64,000 nucleotides of DNA from Porphyrobacter sp. TH134 (lineage in GTDB: Bacteria; Pseudomonadota; Alphaproteobacteria; Sphingomonadales; Sphingomonadaceae). The notes beneath the pieces were generated by a model, which saw nothing but the letters and a program-made list of their open reading frames with translations, made no database searches and was not told the DNA's origin. Positions 53,277 to 62,667 of this stretch are shown one piece after another. The translations under genes were made by a program, and so were the position numbers. Position 1 is the first letter of the stretch; each line of letters opens with the position of its first letter. The DNA lies in the NCBI RefSeq assembly GCF_002855495.1, contig NZ_PKRO01000010.1, positions 1 to 64,000 on the forward strand, in the 5' to 3' direction.

Positions 53277-53534
53277 TCAGTCCGGGCTGGGGACTGCTGC
53301 TGCACTGTCAGCAGGCGGCGCATCGCGCGCTTCGGCCTCAGCCTCGACCCTGCCGGTGGCGGTCCCCTGGCTTTCGACGTTGTCCTGCGTCAGCGCGCCT
53401 GTCACCCAAATCAGCGTCATGGCAAGGATGGCCAGAGTGAGGCTGATGAGCAAGACCCAGCGCACCACGCCTTCCCTGCTGCCCGCCTTGGCATCGGCTT
53501 GGTCGATCCGGGTTTGCGGTTCGGGGGTCGGCAT
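53277..53534 (-). CDS. single-span mini membrane protein 2
   Basis: 85 residues from ATG 53534 (SD AGGAG). Polar N-terminus, one helix (V-V-R-W-V-L-L-I-S-L-T-L-A-I-L-A-M-T-L-I-W-V), then an acidic/Ala-rich tail of about 35 residues. It is paralogous in the helix to mini protein 1, 81 bases downstream on the same strand. Function unknown; a shared partner in the membrane is possible. Confidence 0.7.
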   Translation of the reverse strand: MPTPEPQTRIDQADAKAGSREGVVRWVLLISLTLAILAMTLIWVTGALTQDNVESQGTATGRVEAEAEARDAPPADSAAAVPSPD

Positions 53535-53645
53535 TGAAGTCTCCTGCTTGGTTCACGCAGAGGATAAGCCGAAGCGCAGCAGGAATGTTCCGCCGCGTCA
53601 CCGATCCATCAGCGCCCGACGCCGCAGGCAGAAGCGGGGCTTGCC

Positions 53646-54482
53646 CTAGTCGCGCAGCAGTTCGTTGATGCCGGTTTTGGAGCGTGTCTGCGCATCGACT
53701 GTCTTGACGATCACCGCGCAATACAGGCTGGGGCCGGGCGAACCATCGGGCAGCGGCTTGCCGGGCATCGAGCCGGGGACGACCACCGCATAGGGCGGCA
53801 CTTCGCCGATATGGATTTCGCCGGTTGCCCGGTCGACGATCTTGGTCGACGCGCCGAGATAGACGCCCATCGACAGCACGGCGCCTGTCCCCACGCGCAC
53901 GCCCTCGGCCACTTCAGCGCGGGCACCGATGAAGGCGTTGTCACCGATGATGACGGGTTCGGCCTGAAGCGGCTCAAGCACGCCGCCGATCCCGGCCCCG
54001 CCCGAGATGTGGACATTCGCGCCAATCTGCGCGCAGGAGCCGACGGTGGCCCAAGTGTCGATCATGGTGTTTTCGCCAACATAAGCGCCGATGTTGACGA
54101 AGCTTGGCATCAGCACGACGCCCTTGGAGATATGCGCACCGCGCCGCACCACTGCGCCGGGCACGACGCGGAAGCCGGCCTCGCGGAAGCGGTTATCGCC
54201 CCAGCCTGCGAACTTCATCGGCACCTTGTCATAGGCGGGCGCGCTGGCTGCGCCGCCATCCATCACGCGGTTGTCGTTGAGGCGGAAGCTGAGCAGCACG
54301 GCTTTCTTGAGCCACTGGTTGACTGTCCACCCGCCGTTGCCATCGGGCTCGGCCACCCGCGCCGCACCGCTATCCAGCAGGGCGAGCGCTTTCTCCACAG
54401 CATCGCCCACCGGATGGCCTGCGGTGACCGAAGCGCGGTCGTCCCAGGCAGCTTCGATGGCGGTGATAAGGGCTTCGGTCAT
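53646..54482 (-). CDS. dapD: tetrahydrodipicolinate N-succinyltransferase
   Basis: 278-residue DapD. N-terminal helical domain with W-D-D-R and N[12 protein letters not shown], then left-handed beta-helix hexapeptide repeats ([22 protein letters not shown]) and the [15 protein letters not shown] segment. It acylates the tetrahydrodipicolinate intermediate in lysine and meso-DAP synthesis. ATG 54482 (SD GGAGA) is used; a longer in-frame extension would translate repeat DNA. Confidence 0.97.
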   Translation of the reverse strand: MTEALITAIEAAWDDRASVTAGHPVGDAVEKALALLDSGAARVAEPDGNGGWTVNQWLKKAVLLSFRLNDNRVMDGGAASAPAYDKVPMKFAGWGDNRFREAGFRVVPGAVVRRGAHISKGVVLMPSFVNIGAYVGENTMIDTWATVGSCAQIGANVHISGGAGIGGVLEPLQAEPVIIGDNAFIGARAEVAEGVRVGTGAVLSMGVYLGASTKIVDRATGEIHIGEVPPYAVVVPGSMPGKPLPDGSPGPSLYCAVIVKTVDAQTRSKTGINELLRD

Positions 54483-54511
54483 GCGCGGTCTCCAGAAAGA
54501 CTCCGATCCCC

Positions 54512-54606
54512 GTTCATCCTGAGCTTGCCGAAGGACTGTCTTTCCTTCGGGGCCAGCGCACAAAAAAGAGAAGCTCCGGCCCTTCGACGGGCGCAGGATG
54601 AACGGG
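54512..54606. repeat. dispersed palindromic repeat, third type
   Basis: GTTCATCCTGAGCTTGCCGAAGG on the left is mirrored by CCTTCGACGGGCGCAGGATGAAC on the right, with CCTTCGGGGC and GCTCCGG inside. The type is common between genes in sphingomonads. It lies upstream of dapD, and no promoter can be separated from it by eye. Confidence 0.75.
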
Positions 54607-54757
54607 AACGGGTCAGAATTCGGCCTCGCCGTAGCCGCGCTGCGCGCTGGCGGCAAGCGCGCGCTGCACACGGATGAGGCACGCATACGTAAGTCACGCA
54701 GACCTGCCCAGTTTTTCAGCACGCACGGCCACAAGCGCGGCTGCGCATGCGAAAAAT

Positions 54758-55840
54758 CTAGGAATCCATCCCCGCTGCCCGTGCGAATTCGTAAGCCCGC
54801 TCTGCCAGTGGACGCACCCGCTCGCTCATCGCCTGCGCGTGGGCAGAGGAGGCCGTCCCGTCGATCACGCGCTTCTTGATGCCCTGCATGATCCCGGCGA
54901 GGCGGAACAGGTTATAGGCAAAGTACCAGTCCATCGGCGGCACGGGATAGCCGGTGCGCGCCACATATCGTTCTACCGCTTCGTCCTGAGACGGGATGCC
55001 GAGCGCTTCGAGGTCCAGCCCCACCAGCCCAGCGCGGCCATCGGCAGGGTTGTGCCAGTTGAGCATCAGATAACTGAAGTCCGCGATCGGATCACCCAGT
55101 GTCGACAACTCCCAGTCGAGCACCGCGATAATGCGGGCTTCCGTCTTGTGGAAGATCACGTTGTCGAGCCGGTAATCGCCATGCACGACGGATGATCCGT
55201 GCTGCGGCGGGATGGTCTGGGGCAGCCAGGCAATCAGCGCTTCCATTTCCGGCATCAGCTCGGTTTCGGACAGCTTGTATTGCTTGGTCCAGCGGGCGAT
55301 CTGGCGGGCGCAGTAATCGGTGGGCTTGCCATAGTCGCCCATGCCGATTGTGTCCGGCTGGTTGAGATGCAGGTCGGCCATGGTGTCGATCAGCGCATGG
55401 TAGAGCGCGCGGCGTTCGGCAGGCTCCATGCCGGGCAGCGCGCCATTCCACAGCGAACGGCCATCGGCCATGCTCATCACGAAGAACTTCGATCCGATCA
55501 CTTCCGGGTCTTCGCAGAGGCCATAGGTGCGCGGCACCGGGAAGCCGGTCGGGAACAGCCCGGTCATCGCGGCATATTCGCGGTCGACGGCATGGGCGCT
55601 GGGGAGCAGCTTGCCAAAGGGCTGGCGGCGCAGCACATAAGACGCGCCCGGCGTGTCGATCCGGTAGGTCGGGTTCGACTGGCCACCCTTGAACTTGGTG
55701 TAGCTGATCGGGCCGGCAAAGCCTTCGACATTGGCTTCGAACCATGCGGTCAGCGCGGCAAGGTCGAGCGCGTCCTTCTCGGTCACCGCGACGGTGCCGA
55801 CCATTTCCTTGTCGAAATCGATTTCGTTCGTTTCTGGCAT
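54758..55840 (-). CDS. phosphotransferase (ACAD10/11-kinase-like)
   Basis: 360 residues of the aminoglycoside-phosphotransferase-like kinase fold. G-G-Q-S-N-P-T-Y is the P-loop-like segment, Y-V-L-R-R carries the Lys/Arg strand, [11 protein letters not shown] is the catalytic loop, and [12 protein letters not shown] holds the metal-binding Asp. The last motif marks the group fused to acyl-CoA dehydrogenase in ACAD10/11 and found as LvaA in levulinate degradation, which phosphorylates hydroxyacyl-CoA. It overlaps the ADH stop (TGATG). Confidence 0.88.
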   Translation of the reverse strand: MPETNEIDFDKEMVGTVAVTEKDALDLAALTAWFEANVEGFAGPISYTKFKGGQSNPTYRIDTPGASYVLRRQPFGKLLPSAHAVDREYAAMTGLFPTGFPVPRTYGLCEDPEVIGSKFFVMSMADGRSLWNGALPGMEPAERRALYHALIDTMADLHLNQPDTIGMGDYGKPTDYCARQIARWTKQYKLSETELMPEMEALIAWLPQTIPPQHGSSVVHGDYRLDNVIFHKTEARIIAVLDWELSTLGDPIADFSYLMLNWHNPADGRAGLVGLDLEALGIPSQDEAVERYVARTGYPVPPMDWYFAYNLFRLAGIMQGIKKRVIDGTASSAHAQAMSERVRPLAERAYEFARAAGMDS

Positions 55841-56931
55841 CAGTCAAACACCACAACGGTGCGCGCCGAATGCCCGGCGCGCATCGTGTTGAAGCCTTCG
55901 TTCACCTCATCGAGCGAAATCCGCTCGGCGATGATCGTGTCGAGATCAAGCAGCCCGCGCAGGTAGAAATCGACGAGGCGCGGCAGATCGACCGGGAAGT
56001 GGTTCATTCCCATGATCGCGCCCATCAGTTTCTTGCCGCCGAGCAAGTCCATCGCGCCGAGGCCGACCTTGCAATCAAGCGGCATCATGCCAAGGATCAC
56101 CGCCGTCCCGCCGCGTCGCAGCGAAGCCACGGCGAGATCGGCCGAGGCTTGCCGCCCCACCGCCTCGATCCCCCAATCGACCCCGCCACCGCTAATGGCG
56201 ATGATCTGCTTGGCAGCATCATCTGCCAGCGCATCGACGGTGTGGGTTGCGCCGAGCACTGTGGCCAGTTCGCGCTTTTCGGCAAGCGGATCGGCAGCGA
56301 TGATCTTGCCCGCGCCCGCGATTTTGGCCGCGTTGATCGCGGCAAGGCCCACACCGCCGCAGCCGACCACCAGCACGGTTTCGCCTGGCGTCACCTTGCA
56401 GGCGTTGAAGATCGTCCCCGCGCCGGTCGTCACCGCGCAGCCGAGAAGGGCGGCGCGGTCGAACGGCATGGCCTTGTCGATCGCGACGCAGGCATGTTCG
56501 TGGATCAGCATCTGTTCGGACAGGGCCGAAAGGTTGAGCATCTGGGCGACCGGCGCGCTGCCATCAGCAAAGGCGATGCGCGGGGCTTCGCCCTTCTGGC
56601 GGCGGGTGTCCCCGCCAAGGCACAGCGCCATGCGGCCCGTGATGCAGAATTCGCAATGCCCGCAAAAAGCCGAGAGGCAACTGACGACGTGGTCGCCCGG
56701 CTTCACCGTGCGCACTTCGCTGCCGACTGCACGCACGATCCCTGCCGCCTCATGCCCCGGAATAGCCGGAAGCGCGTGAGGGTAATGCCCGTCGATGAAG
56801 TGCAGATCGGAATGGCACAGCCCACACGCCTTGGTGTCGATCAACACCTCATGCGGGCCGGGTGCGGCATAGGTGACTTCGGCGATGCGAAGGCCCTGGC
56901 CGGGTGCTTCAAGAATGGCGGCTTTTGCCAT
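55840..56931 (-). CDS. zinc-dependent alcohol dehydrogenase (class III-like)
   Basis: 363 residues. C-G-L-C-H-S-D-L-H near residue 37 and G-H-E-A-A-G near 60 bind catalytic zinc; a Cys loop (C-G-H-C-E-F-C, then C) near 90 binds structural zinc. V-V-G-C-G-G-V-G-L-A is the NAD motif, with an acidic residue (A-A-D) after strand two favouring NAD. The overall form fits the FrmA/FadB-like acyl-alcohol dehydrogenases. It oxidises an alcohol in the local acyl-CoA pathway, by context. Linked to the phosphotransferase by one-base overlap. Confidence 0.9.
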   Translation of the reverse strand: MAKAAILEAPGQGLRIAEVTYAAPGPHEVLIDTKACGLCHSDLHFIDGHYPHALPAIPGHEAAGIVRAVGSEVRTVKPGDHVVSCLSAFCGHCEFCITGRMALCLGGDTRRQKGEAPRIAFADGSAPVAQMLNLSALSEQMLIHEHACVAIDKAMPFDRAALLGCAVTTGAGTIFNACKVTPGETVLVVGCGGVGLAAINAAKIAGAGKIIAADPLAEKRELATVLGATHTVDALADDAAKQIIAISGGGVDWGIEAVGRQASADLAVASLRRGGTAVILGMMPLDCKVGLGAMDLLGGKKLMGAIMGMNHFPVDLPRLVDFYLRGLLDLDTIIAERISLDEVNEGFNTMRAGHSARTVVVFD

Positions 56932-56943
56932 GGTCTATGCTTT

Positions 56944-57012
56944 CCGTTCGGTTCGAGCGCAGTCGAGAACCGTTCGTGCCAAGGTGTCTCGACTTCGCTC
57001 GACACGAACGGT
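56944..57012. repeat. dispersed palindromic repeat, fourth type
   Basis: CCGTTCGGTTCGAGCGCAGTCGAGAA pattern on the left and TCTCGACTTCGCTCGACACGAACGG on the right form inverted arms around CCGTTCGTGCC. It fills the gap between the acyl-CoA dehydrogenase and the alcohol dehydrogenase. Confidence 0.75.
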
Positions 57013-57026
57013 GTTGGGATGGTCGC

Positions 57027-58364
57027 TTACCGCGCAACGCCCATGTCGCCCGAGCTGAAGCTCTGGCCATCATTGGCAGCACGTCCGTGATCGCCGCGCA
57101 GCGCGTTGGCCGTGGGGCCGGGACGCGGGGCGTGCTTGGCGAACTCGATATGCGCAATCGAGCGCGCGTGGACCTCGTCCGGCCCGTCAGCCAGACGCAG
57201 GGTGCGCTGGTTGGCATAGGAGCGCGCAAGGCCGAAATCGTCCGACACACCGCCGCCGCCGTGCGCCTGGATCGCATCGTCAATGATCCGCAGCGCCATG
57301 TTCGGGGCCTGCACCTTGATCATGGCGATTTCCTGCTTGGCCGCCTTGTTGCCGACCTTGTCCATCATGTCCGCCGCCTTGAGGCAGAGCAGACGGGTCA
57401 TGTCGATGTCGATGCGGGCGCGCGCCACGCGCTCTTCCCAGACCGAGTGCTTGTAGACTGGCTTGCCGAAGGCTTCACGCTCCTGCAGGCGTCGGCACAT
57501 TTTCTCCAGCGCTTCTTCCGCGGCACCGATGGTGCGCATGCAGTGGTGGATGCGGCCCGGCCCGAGGCGGCCTTGCGCGATCTCGAACCCGCGCCCTTCG
57601 CCGAGCAGGATATTCTCCGCCGGAACGCGGACGTTGACCATCTCGACTTCCATGTGGCCGTGCGGCGCATCGTCGTAGCCGAACACTGGCAGGTGGCGCA
57701 GGATGTTCACGCCGGGCGTGTCGATGGGCATCAGGATCTGCGACTGCTGGGAATGGCGCTGCGCATCCGGGTTGGTCTTGCCCATCAGGATCGCGATCTT
57801 GCACCGCGGATCGCCGAGGCCCGAAGACCACCACTTGCGCCCGTTGATAATGTAATGATCGCCGTCCCGCTCGATCCGGGTTTCGATATTGGTCGCATCG
57901 GACGAGGCCGTGTTCGGCTCGGTCATCAGGAAGGCCGAGCGGATCTCGCCGTTCATCAGCGGACGCAGCCAGGCTTCCTTCTGCTCGCGGGTGCCGTAGC
58001 GGTGGAACACTTCCATGTTGCCGGTGTCGGGCGCGGAGCAGTTGAACACTTCGCTCGCCCAGCCGATGCGGCCCATTTCTTCGGCGCACATGGCATATTC
58101 GAGGTTGGTGAGGCCCGGCCCTTCGAATTCGAACGTGTCATCGACATGGTGATGGCTGTCATTGCGCGGGGGCATGAACAGGTTCCAGATGCCGGCGGCC
58201 TTGGCCTTGGCCTTGGTTTCCTCGACAATGGGGAGCACCTTCCAGCGCTCGCCCTCGTGTTCCTGCTGGTCATAGACCGCCATGTTCGGGCGGACATGCG
58301 CCTCGATGAAATCGCGCACGCGGTTGCGCCAGTAAAGCTGGCGTTCGGTGGGTTCGAAATCCAT
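57027..58364 (-). CDS. acyl-CoA dehydrogenase (ACAD10/11-type)
   Basis: 445 residues. FAD and substrate segments include [14 protein letters not shown] near 138, [30 protein letters not shown] and D-G-P-D-E-V-H near the C-terminus, the set seen in ACAD10/11 and FadE-like LvaC proteins. With the neighbouring kinase it could remove a phosphorylated hydroxyl from an acyl-CoA. ATG 58364 follows GAGAGGAAC. The C-terminal about 40 residues are extra. Confidence 0.92.
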   Translation of the reverse strand: MDFEPTERQLYWRNRVRDFIEAHVRPNMAVYDQQEHEGERWKVLPIVEETKAKAKAAGIWNLFMPPRNDSHHHVDDTFEFEGPGLTNLEYAMCAEEMGRIGWASEVFNCSAPDTGNMEVFHRYGTREQKEAWLRPLMNGEIRSAFLMTEPNTASSDATNIETRIERDGDHYIINGRKWWSSGLGDPRCKIAILMGKTNPDAQRHSQQSQILMPIDTPGVNILRHLPVFGYDDAPHGHMEVEMVNVRVPAENILLGEGRGFEIAQGRLGPGRIHHCMRTIGAAEEALEKMCRRLQEREAFGKPVYKHSVWEERVARARIDIDMTRLLCLKAADMMDKVGNKAAKQEIAMIKVQAPNMALRIIDDAIQAHGGGGVSDDFGLARSYANQRTLRLADGPDEVHARSIAHIEFAKHAPRPGPTANALRGDHGRAANDGQSFSSGDMGVAR

Positions 58365-58447
58365 GGGGGTGTTCCTCTCTCGTCCTGTTTGAAAACCGAA
58401 TCTGGCAGAGACCGTGGCAGAGCCTCGGTCGCCCGCCAAGCTCTCAT

Positions 58448-59881
58448 TTATGGTGCGCGCGGTACTCCGGCTGGGCTGTGATTGGCAGCCTTTCGCGCAG
58501 CAAGGCGGGTCTCGTGATCGGCGCGGCTGATCGGGAAGCGGGCCAGCCAATAAGCTGCCAGCAGCGTCAGCACCGCCGAAACCGCAAGATAGGCCAGCGC
58601 CAGATTGGCCGCCACGCTGGGTGCGACCGCGCTTTGTGCTGTGCCCGGCTCAAGACCGATGATCTTGACGATCAGACTGGTCAGCAAGATGCCGCCGCCG
58701 GTCGCCGATTTTTGGATCAGCCAGTTGCCCGCATAGAACGTCCCCTCGGCGCGCTTGCCGGTGCGTTCTTCAAAGGCTTCGACAATTTCTGCCACCATCG
58801 ATGTTGCCGAGATGATCGAAACAATCCCCGCCGTGTTGGCCACCACCATCAGAGCCATGAACAGGCCGGTCGACAGCGCCGATCCGGCCTGCGGCCACAG
58901 CCCGGCAAGCAGCAGGACATAGGGCGCGCCGGCAATTACCAGCGCCGCCACAGCGCCGCCCGCGCCGCTCGCCGGCTTGCCGAAATGGCGGTGGAGCGGG
59001 CCGACCACGACAAACATCGCTACCACCGACAGGCCCAGAACAGCCGGATACAGCTTGAACGCCAGCTCGCTGAACTGCCAGACATAGCGCAGCATGTAGA
59101 GCGTGATCGACAGCGTCACCCCCTGACTGACATAGGCCGCAAGCGCGCCGTATGCGAAGATCACGAAAGCGCGTTCACGGAACGCATCGAAGATGTCGGC
59201 AAACGCCAGCCGCAGCGAGAACGGCGGCGGCGCGCTGTCGGGCAGACGCGCAACATAAGAATGCTGTCCCAGCGCCGATCCGATCACCGACACCAGGATG
59301 ACGACCGCGCCCACCATGCCGAACACCGCATAGCCACCCGGTTCCAGCTGGGATTCGGGTGTCGGCAGAAACACGGTGAAGGCGAGGATCGACATCGCCA
59401 GCCCGCCGATCCAGCCTGACAGAAACCGGTAGCGGAACAATGTGGTGCGTTCGACATAATCGCCGGTGATTTCCGGCACCATGCTGATCGAGGGCACTTC
59501 GCAGGCGGACAGCAGCAGCCGCACGCCCACGGCCAGCGCCACGATCTCCCAGAAGGTTGGTACCCCGGTGAAGGGCGGTGACCACAGCAGCGCCCATGCC
59601 AGCGCCAGCGGAACTGCGGCGATATACAGCCACGGCAAGCGGCGGCCCCAGCGGGTGTAGGTGCGGTCGCACAAGTGCCCGATCAGCGGATCGACCAGCG
59701 CGTCGATCACCAGTGCCGTCGCCAGCGCCGCGCCGACAATGCCGGCATCCACGCCCAGCACCAGATTGTAGAACGGCAGCAGGAAGAACGTGAAGCCGCC
59801 GTCCTTCACCCCGAACGCCACTGCGCCGAAGCCGTGCATCAGTTTGAGCCTGCCCGGAAGCGGCCCGGCGATCATGCTCAT
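58448..59881 (-). CDS. GPH-type MFS transporter
   Basis: 477 residues, 12 membrane helices. The N-terminal [12 protein letters not shown] and [23 protein letters not shown] motifs are those of the glycoside-pentoside-hexuronide:cation symporter family. Many GPH proteins in acyl-CoA or steroid operons have non-sugar substrates; none is assigned here. ATG 59881 is the first of two close starts. It is divergent from the next acyl-CoA dehydrogenase over a 222-base promoter region. Confidence 0.88.
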   Translation of the reverse strand: MSMIAGPLPGRLKLMHGFGAVAFGVKDGGFTFFLLPFYNLVLGVDAGIVGAALATALVIDALVDPLIGHLCDRTYTRWGRRLPWLYIAAVPLALAWALLWSPPFTGVPTFWEIVALAVGVRLLLSACEVPSISMVPEITGDYVERTTLFRYRFLSGWIGGLAMSILAFTVFLPTPESQLEPGGYAVFGMVGAVVILVSVIGSALGQHSYVARLPDSAPPPFSLRLAFADIFDAFRERAFVIFAYGALAAYVSQGVTLSITLYMLRYVWQFSELAFKLYPAVLGLSVVAMFVVVGPLHRHFGKPASGAGGAVAALVIAGAPYVLLLAGLWPQAGSALSTGLFMALMVVANTAGIVSIISATSMVAEIVEAFEERTGKRAEGTFYAGNWLIQKSATGGGILLTSLIVKIIGLEPGTAQSAVAPSVAANLALAYLAVSAVLTLLAAYWLARFPISRADHETRLAARKAANHSPAGVPRAP

Positions 59882-60053
59882 CCGCGTCTGACCCTGAAGT
59901 CAGCCCAATCGCCGAATCCGGCCAAGACACCTCTCCCTTTTTCGGTTTCGAACCTAGACCGATTGTGCCTCGCGTCAATCGTGCAGGGCTGACGCTACGG
60001 CATCGCGAGACGCGCGCAAACGGTGTGATCGGCGCTTGCAGCCGTGCTCCAAA

Positions 60054-60073
60054 TGACGATAACGTAAGCGTCA
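60054..60073. promoter_or_regulatory. candidate operator upstream of the acyl-CoA dehydrogenase pair
   Basis: TGACGATAACGTAAGCGTCA is an imperfect palindrome (outer five bases and the ACGT centre exact) 31 bases before the ATG of the plus-strand gene and 173 before the divergent MFS gene. Sites of this form are used by TetR/MerR-type regulators of acyl-CoA catabolism; the regulator here is unknown. Confidence 0.4.
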
Positions 60074-60103
60074 AGCGAGAGACGTGAGAGAGGAGAATCG
60101 GTC

Positions 60104-61297
60104 ATGGCCGATCTGGAAACATTCCGCAGCGAAACGCGTGCCTGGCTGGAGGCGAACTGCCCGGCCGAGATGCGTGAACCCGTCCGCGATGAAAGCGATA
60201 TCTATTGGGGCGGGCGCCGCGCGACCTTCAAGAATGAGGCGCAAAAAGCCTGGCTCGACGCGGCAATCGCCAAGGGTTACACCGTGCCAAGCTGGCCGAA
60301 GGAATACGGCGGGGCGGGGCTTTCACCGGCCGAAGCCAAGGTGCTGCGCGAAGAAATGGGCCGCATCAATGCCCGCCCGCCGCTCAGCAGCTTCGGCATC
60401 TGGATGCTTGGCCCGGCGCTGCTGCATTTTGGCACCGAGGGCCAGAAGCAGCGCTTCCTCAATGAAATCGCGCGCGGCGAAATCCGCTGGTGTCAGGGCT
60501 ATTCGGAGCCGGGCTCGGGCAGCGACCTCGTCAGCTTGCAGACCTTTGGCGAAGATCAGGGCGACCACTGGACGGTCAATGGCAGCAAGATCTGGACGTC
60601 CTACGCCGATCAGGCTGATTGGATCTTCTGCCTTGTCCGCACCGACAAGGCCGACAAGTATCAAGGCATCACCTTCATGCTGTTCGACATGGCATCCGAA
60701 GGCGTCACGACGAAGCCGATCCTGCTGATCAGTGGTTCTTCGCCCTTCTGCGAAACCTTCTTCGACAATGTTGCCGTTCCCAAGTCCTATGGCGAGGATT
60801 GCCCGGCCTATGTGGGCACCGTTGGGCGCGGCTGGGATGTGGCCAAGTACCTGCTCGGCCACGAGCGCGAGATGATCTCGGGCGCGGATGGCGGCGAGCG
60901 TCAGGCGGCAATCGGCGCGGCGATGAAGCGGCATTCGGCCAAGCTGGGTGACGATCTTGACCCGGTGCTGCGCGCCGAGCTTGCCAATTTCGATGTCGAC
61001 GCACTGGCTTACGCGGCGATGGGTGAGAAGTTCCTCGATGAAATCAAGGTCGGCAAGGCGCATCCCGCGCAGCCGAACATGATGAAATACGCGGGCACCG
61101 AGCTCAACAAGCGCCGCCACGAACTGATGATGGCGGTCGGAGGCTCACGCAGCCTTGAATGGGACAGCGAGCAGACCGAAGGCGGCAAGCCTTCGCGTTC
61201 GTGGCTGCGCACCAAGGCCAACTCAATCGAGGGCGGCACCAGCGAGGTGATGCTCAATGTGATCGCCAAGCGCATTCTGGATTTGCCGGGCGCTTGA
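60104..61297 (+). CDS. acyl-CoA dehydrogenase, first subunit of an adjacent pair
   Basis: 397 residues. G-Y-S-E-P-G-S-G-S-D-L near residue 135 and K-I-W-T-S-Y-A beyond it are FAD/substrate motifs. The C-terminal I-E-G-G-T-S-E-V-M-L-N-V-I-A-K-R has the Glu that serves as catalytic base in this family. It oxidises an acyl-CoA with electrons going to ETF. The SD GAGAGGAGAATC is strong. A second ACAD follows after a repeat; pairs like this often form alpha2beta2 enzymes. Confidence 0.93.
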   Translation: MADLETFRSETRAWLEANCPAEMREPVRDESDIYWGGRRATFKNEAQKAWLDAAIAKGYTVPSWPKEYGGAGLSPAEAKVLREEMGRINARPPLSSFGIWMLGPALLHFGTEGQKQRFLNEIARGEIRWCQGYSEPGSGSDLVSLQTFGEDQGDHWTVNGSKIWTSYADQADWIFCLVRTDKADKYQGITFMLFDMASEGVTTKPILLISGSSPFCETFFDNVAVPKSYGEDCPAYVGTVGRGWDVAKYLLGHEREMISGADGGERQAAIGAAMKRHSAKLGDDLDPVLRAELANFDVDALAYAAMGEKFLDEIKVGKAHPAQPNMMKYAGTELNKRRHELMMAVGGSRSLEWDSEQTEGGKPSRSWLRTKANSIEGGTSEVMLNVIAKRILDLPGA

Positions 61298-61310
61298 GGC
61301 CAGCATCGCC

Positions 61311-61382
61311 CCGAACGTGATCCGGGGCCGCTCGTTACTCACGCCAAGACGATGGCGACCCCGGGTCAAGCCCGGGATGACG
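61311..61382. repeat. dispersed palindromic repeat, fifth type
   Basis: CGAACGTGATCCGGGGCC at the left and GACCCCGGGTCAAGCCCGGGATGACG at the right form hairpins (CCCGGGTCAAGCCCGGG inside). Found between the two paired acyl-CoA dehydrogenase genes. Confidence 0.7.
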
Positions 61383-61410
61383 ATTTGAATTTCCGGGAGA
61401 GGGAAAAACA

Positions 61411-62550
61411 ATGCCCCTGTATCACAACGACGATCAGGCCATGCTCGCCGATACCGCGCGCGGGTTTATCGCGGAAGAAGGCAACATTGCCAAACAGCTG
61501 CGCCACTGGCGGGACCGCAATTGCAAGGATGGTTTTGGCCACGGCTTGTGGAAGCAGATGGCCGAAATGGGTTTTACCGGCATGCTGGTGGAAGAAGCCG
61601 ATGGCGGGCTGGGCATGGGCCATGTCGAAGCCGGGATCGTGCTGGAGGAAATCGGCCGCAACTTGACGCCCTCGCCGTTCCTGACGTCGTCCGTGCTGGC
61701 CGCGACGGCGCTCAAGCACGGGTCGGACGATTTGAAGGGCCGCTATCTGCCGGGTCTGATCGCGGGCGATTGTGTGTTCGCTGTCGCCATTGACGAAACC
61801 GCCAAGCACCGCCCGTCACGCATCGCCACCCGCGCCGAAAAGTCGGGCAACGGGTTCCGCCTGACGGGCGCCAAAAGCTTTGTCATCCACGGCAGCAGCT
61901 CCGATATGATCGTGGTCGCAGCCCGCACATCAGGGGCTGACGAGGACGCCGACGGGATCACCTTGTTCGCCGTGCCGAAAGACGCGGCAGGCATGAGCCA
62001 TGATGCCGTGCGGCTCGTCGACTCCTCGATGGCGACCCACACCCGGTTTGACGGCGTGGAACTGGACGGCGATACCGTGATCGGCGAGGTCGATGGCGGG
62101 CGCGCTGTGCTGGATGCGATGCTGCTGGCCGGCCGGGTCGGCGCGGCGGCCGAGGGCGTGGGCGTTGCCCGCGGGGCGATGGATATGACCGTCGATTACC
62201 TCAAGCAGCGCAAGCAGTTTGGCAAGCTGATCGGCGAGTTTCAGGCGCTCCAGCACCGCGCCAGCCACCTTTATTCCGAGGTCGAGATCGCCCGCGCCGC
62301 TACGATCAAGGCGCAGCAATTGCTCGACGGCGGCTCGGCTCATGCCGACCTGATGGCGAGTGTCGCCAAGGCCAAGGTCGCCAAGACCGCGCGGCTTGCG
62401 GTGCAGGAAGGCGTGCAGATGCACGGCGGCATCGGCATGACCGACGAATATGACATCGGCCTCTATATGAAGCGCGACCGGGCGCTCGCCGAATTCCTCG
62501 GCGATGCGCATTTCCACGCCAATCGCGTGGCGGAATTGAGCGGGTATTGA
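61411..62550 (+). CDS. acyl-CoA dehydrogenase, second subunit of the pair
   Basis: 379 residues with the ACAD fold: N-terminal helices, G-L-G-M-G-H-V-E-A near 70, R-L-T-G-A-K-S-F-V near 153, K-Q-R-K-Q-F-G-K near 267 and Q-M-H-G-G-I-G-M-T-D-E near 335, which binds FAD. Where the catalytic Glu (Y-E-G-T) is expected, the segment reads F-L-G-D-A-H, so the base seems missing. That is normal for the non-catalytic half of heterotetrameric ACADs. SD GGGAGAGGG. Likely acts with the gene upstream. Confidence 0.9.
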   Translation: MPLYHNDDQAMLADTARGFIAEEGNIAKQLRHWRDRNCKDGFGHGLWKQMAEMGFTGMLVEEADGGLGMGHVEAGIVLEEIGRNLTPSPFLTSSVLAATALKHGSDDLKGRYLPGLIAGDCVFAVAIDETAKHRPSRIATRAEKSGNGFRLTGAKSFVIHGSSSDMIVVAARTSGADEDADGITLFAVPKDAAGMSHDAVRLVDSSMATHTRFDGVELDGDTVIGEVDGGRAVLDAMLLAGRVGAAAEGVGVARGAMDMTVDYLKQRKQFGKLIGEFQALQHRASHLYSEVEIARAATIKAQQLLDGGSAHADLMASVAKAKVAKTARLAVQEGVQMHGGIGMTDEYDIGLYMKRDRALAEFLGDAHFHANRVAELSGY

Positions 62551-62565
62551 TCAACAATCGCTCCT

Positions 62566-62651
62566 CGTCATTGCGAGGAGCCGCAGGCGACGCGGCAATC
62601 CAGAGCGTCACGCGAACCGCTCTGGATTGCTTCGCTACGCTCGCAATGACG
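62566..62651. repeat. dispersed palindromic repeat, copy 4
   Basis: CGTCATTGCGAGGAGCCG at the left, GCTCGCAATGACGG at the right, with CAATCCAGAGCG and CGCTCTGGATTGC between. Nearly identical to copy 2 at 26267. It lies between the acyl-CoA dehydrogenase and the SDR. Confidence 0.85.
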
Positions 62652-62667
62652 GGAGAGATTTGAAGTT

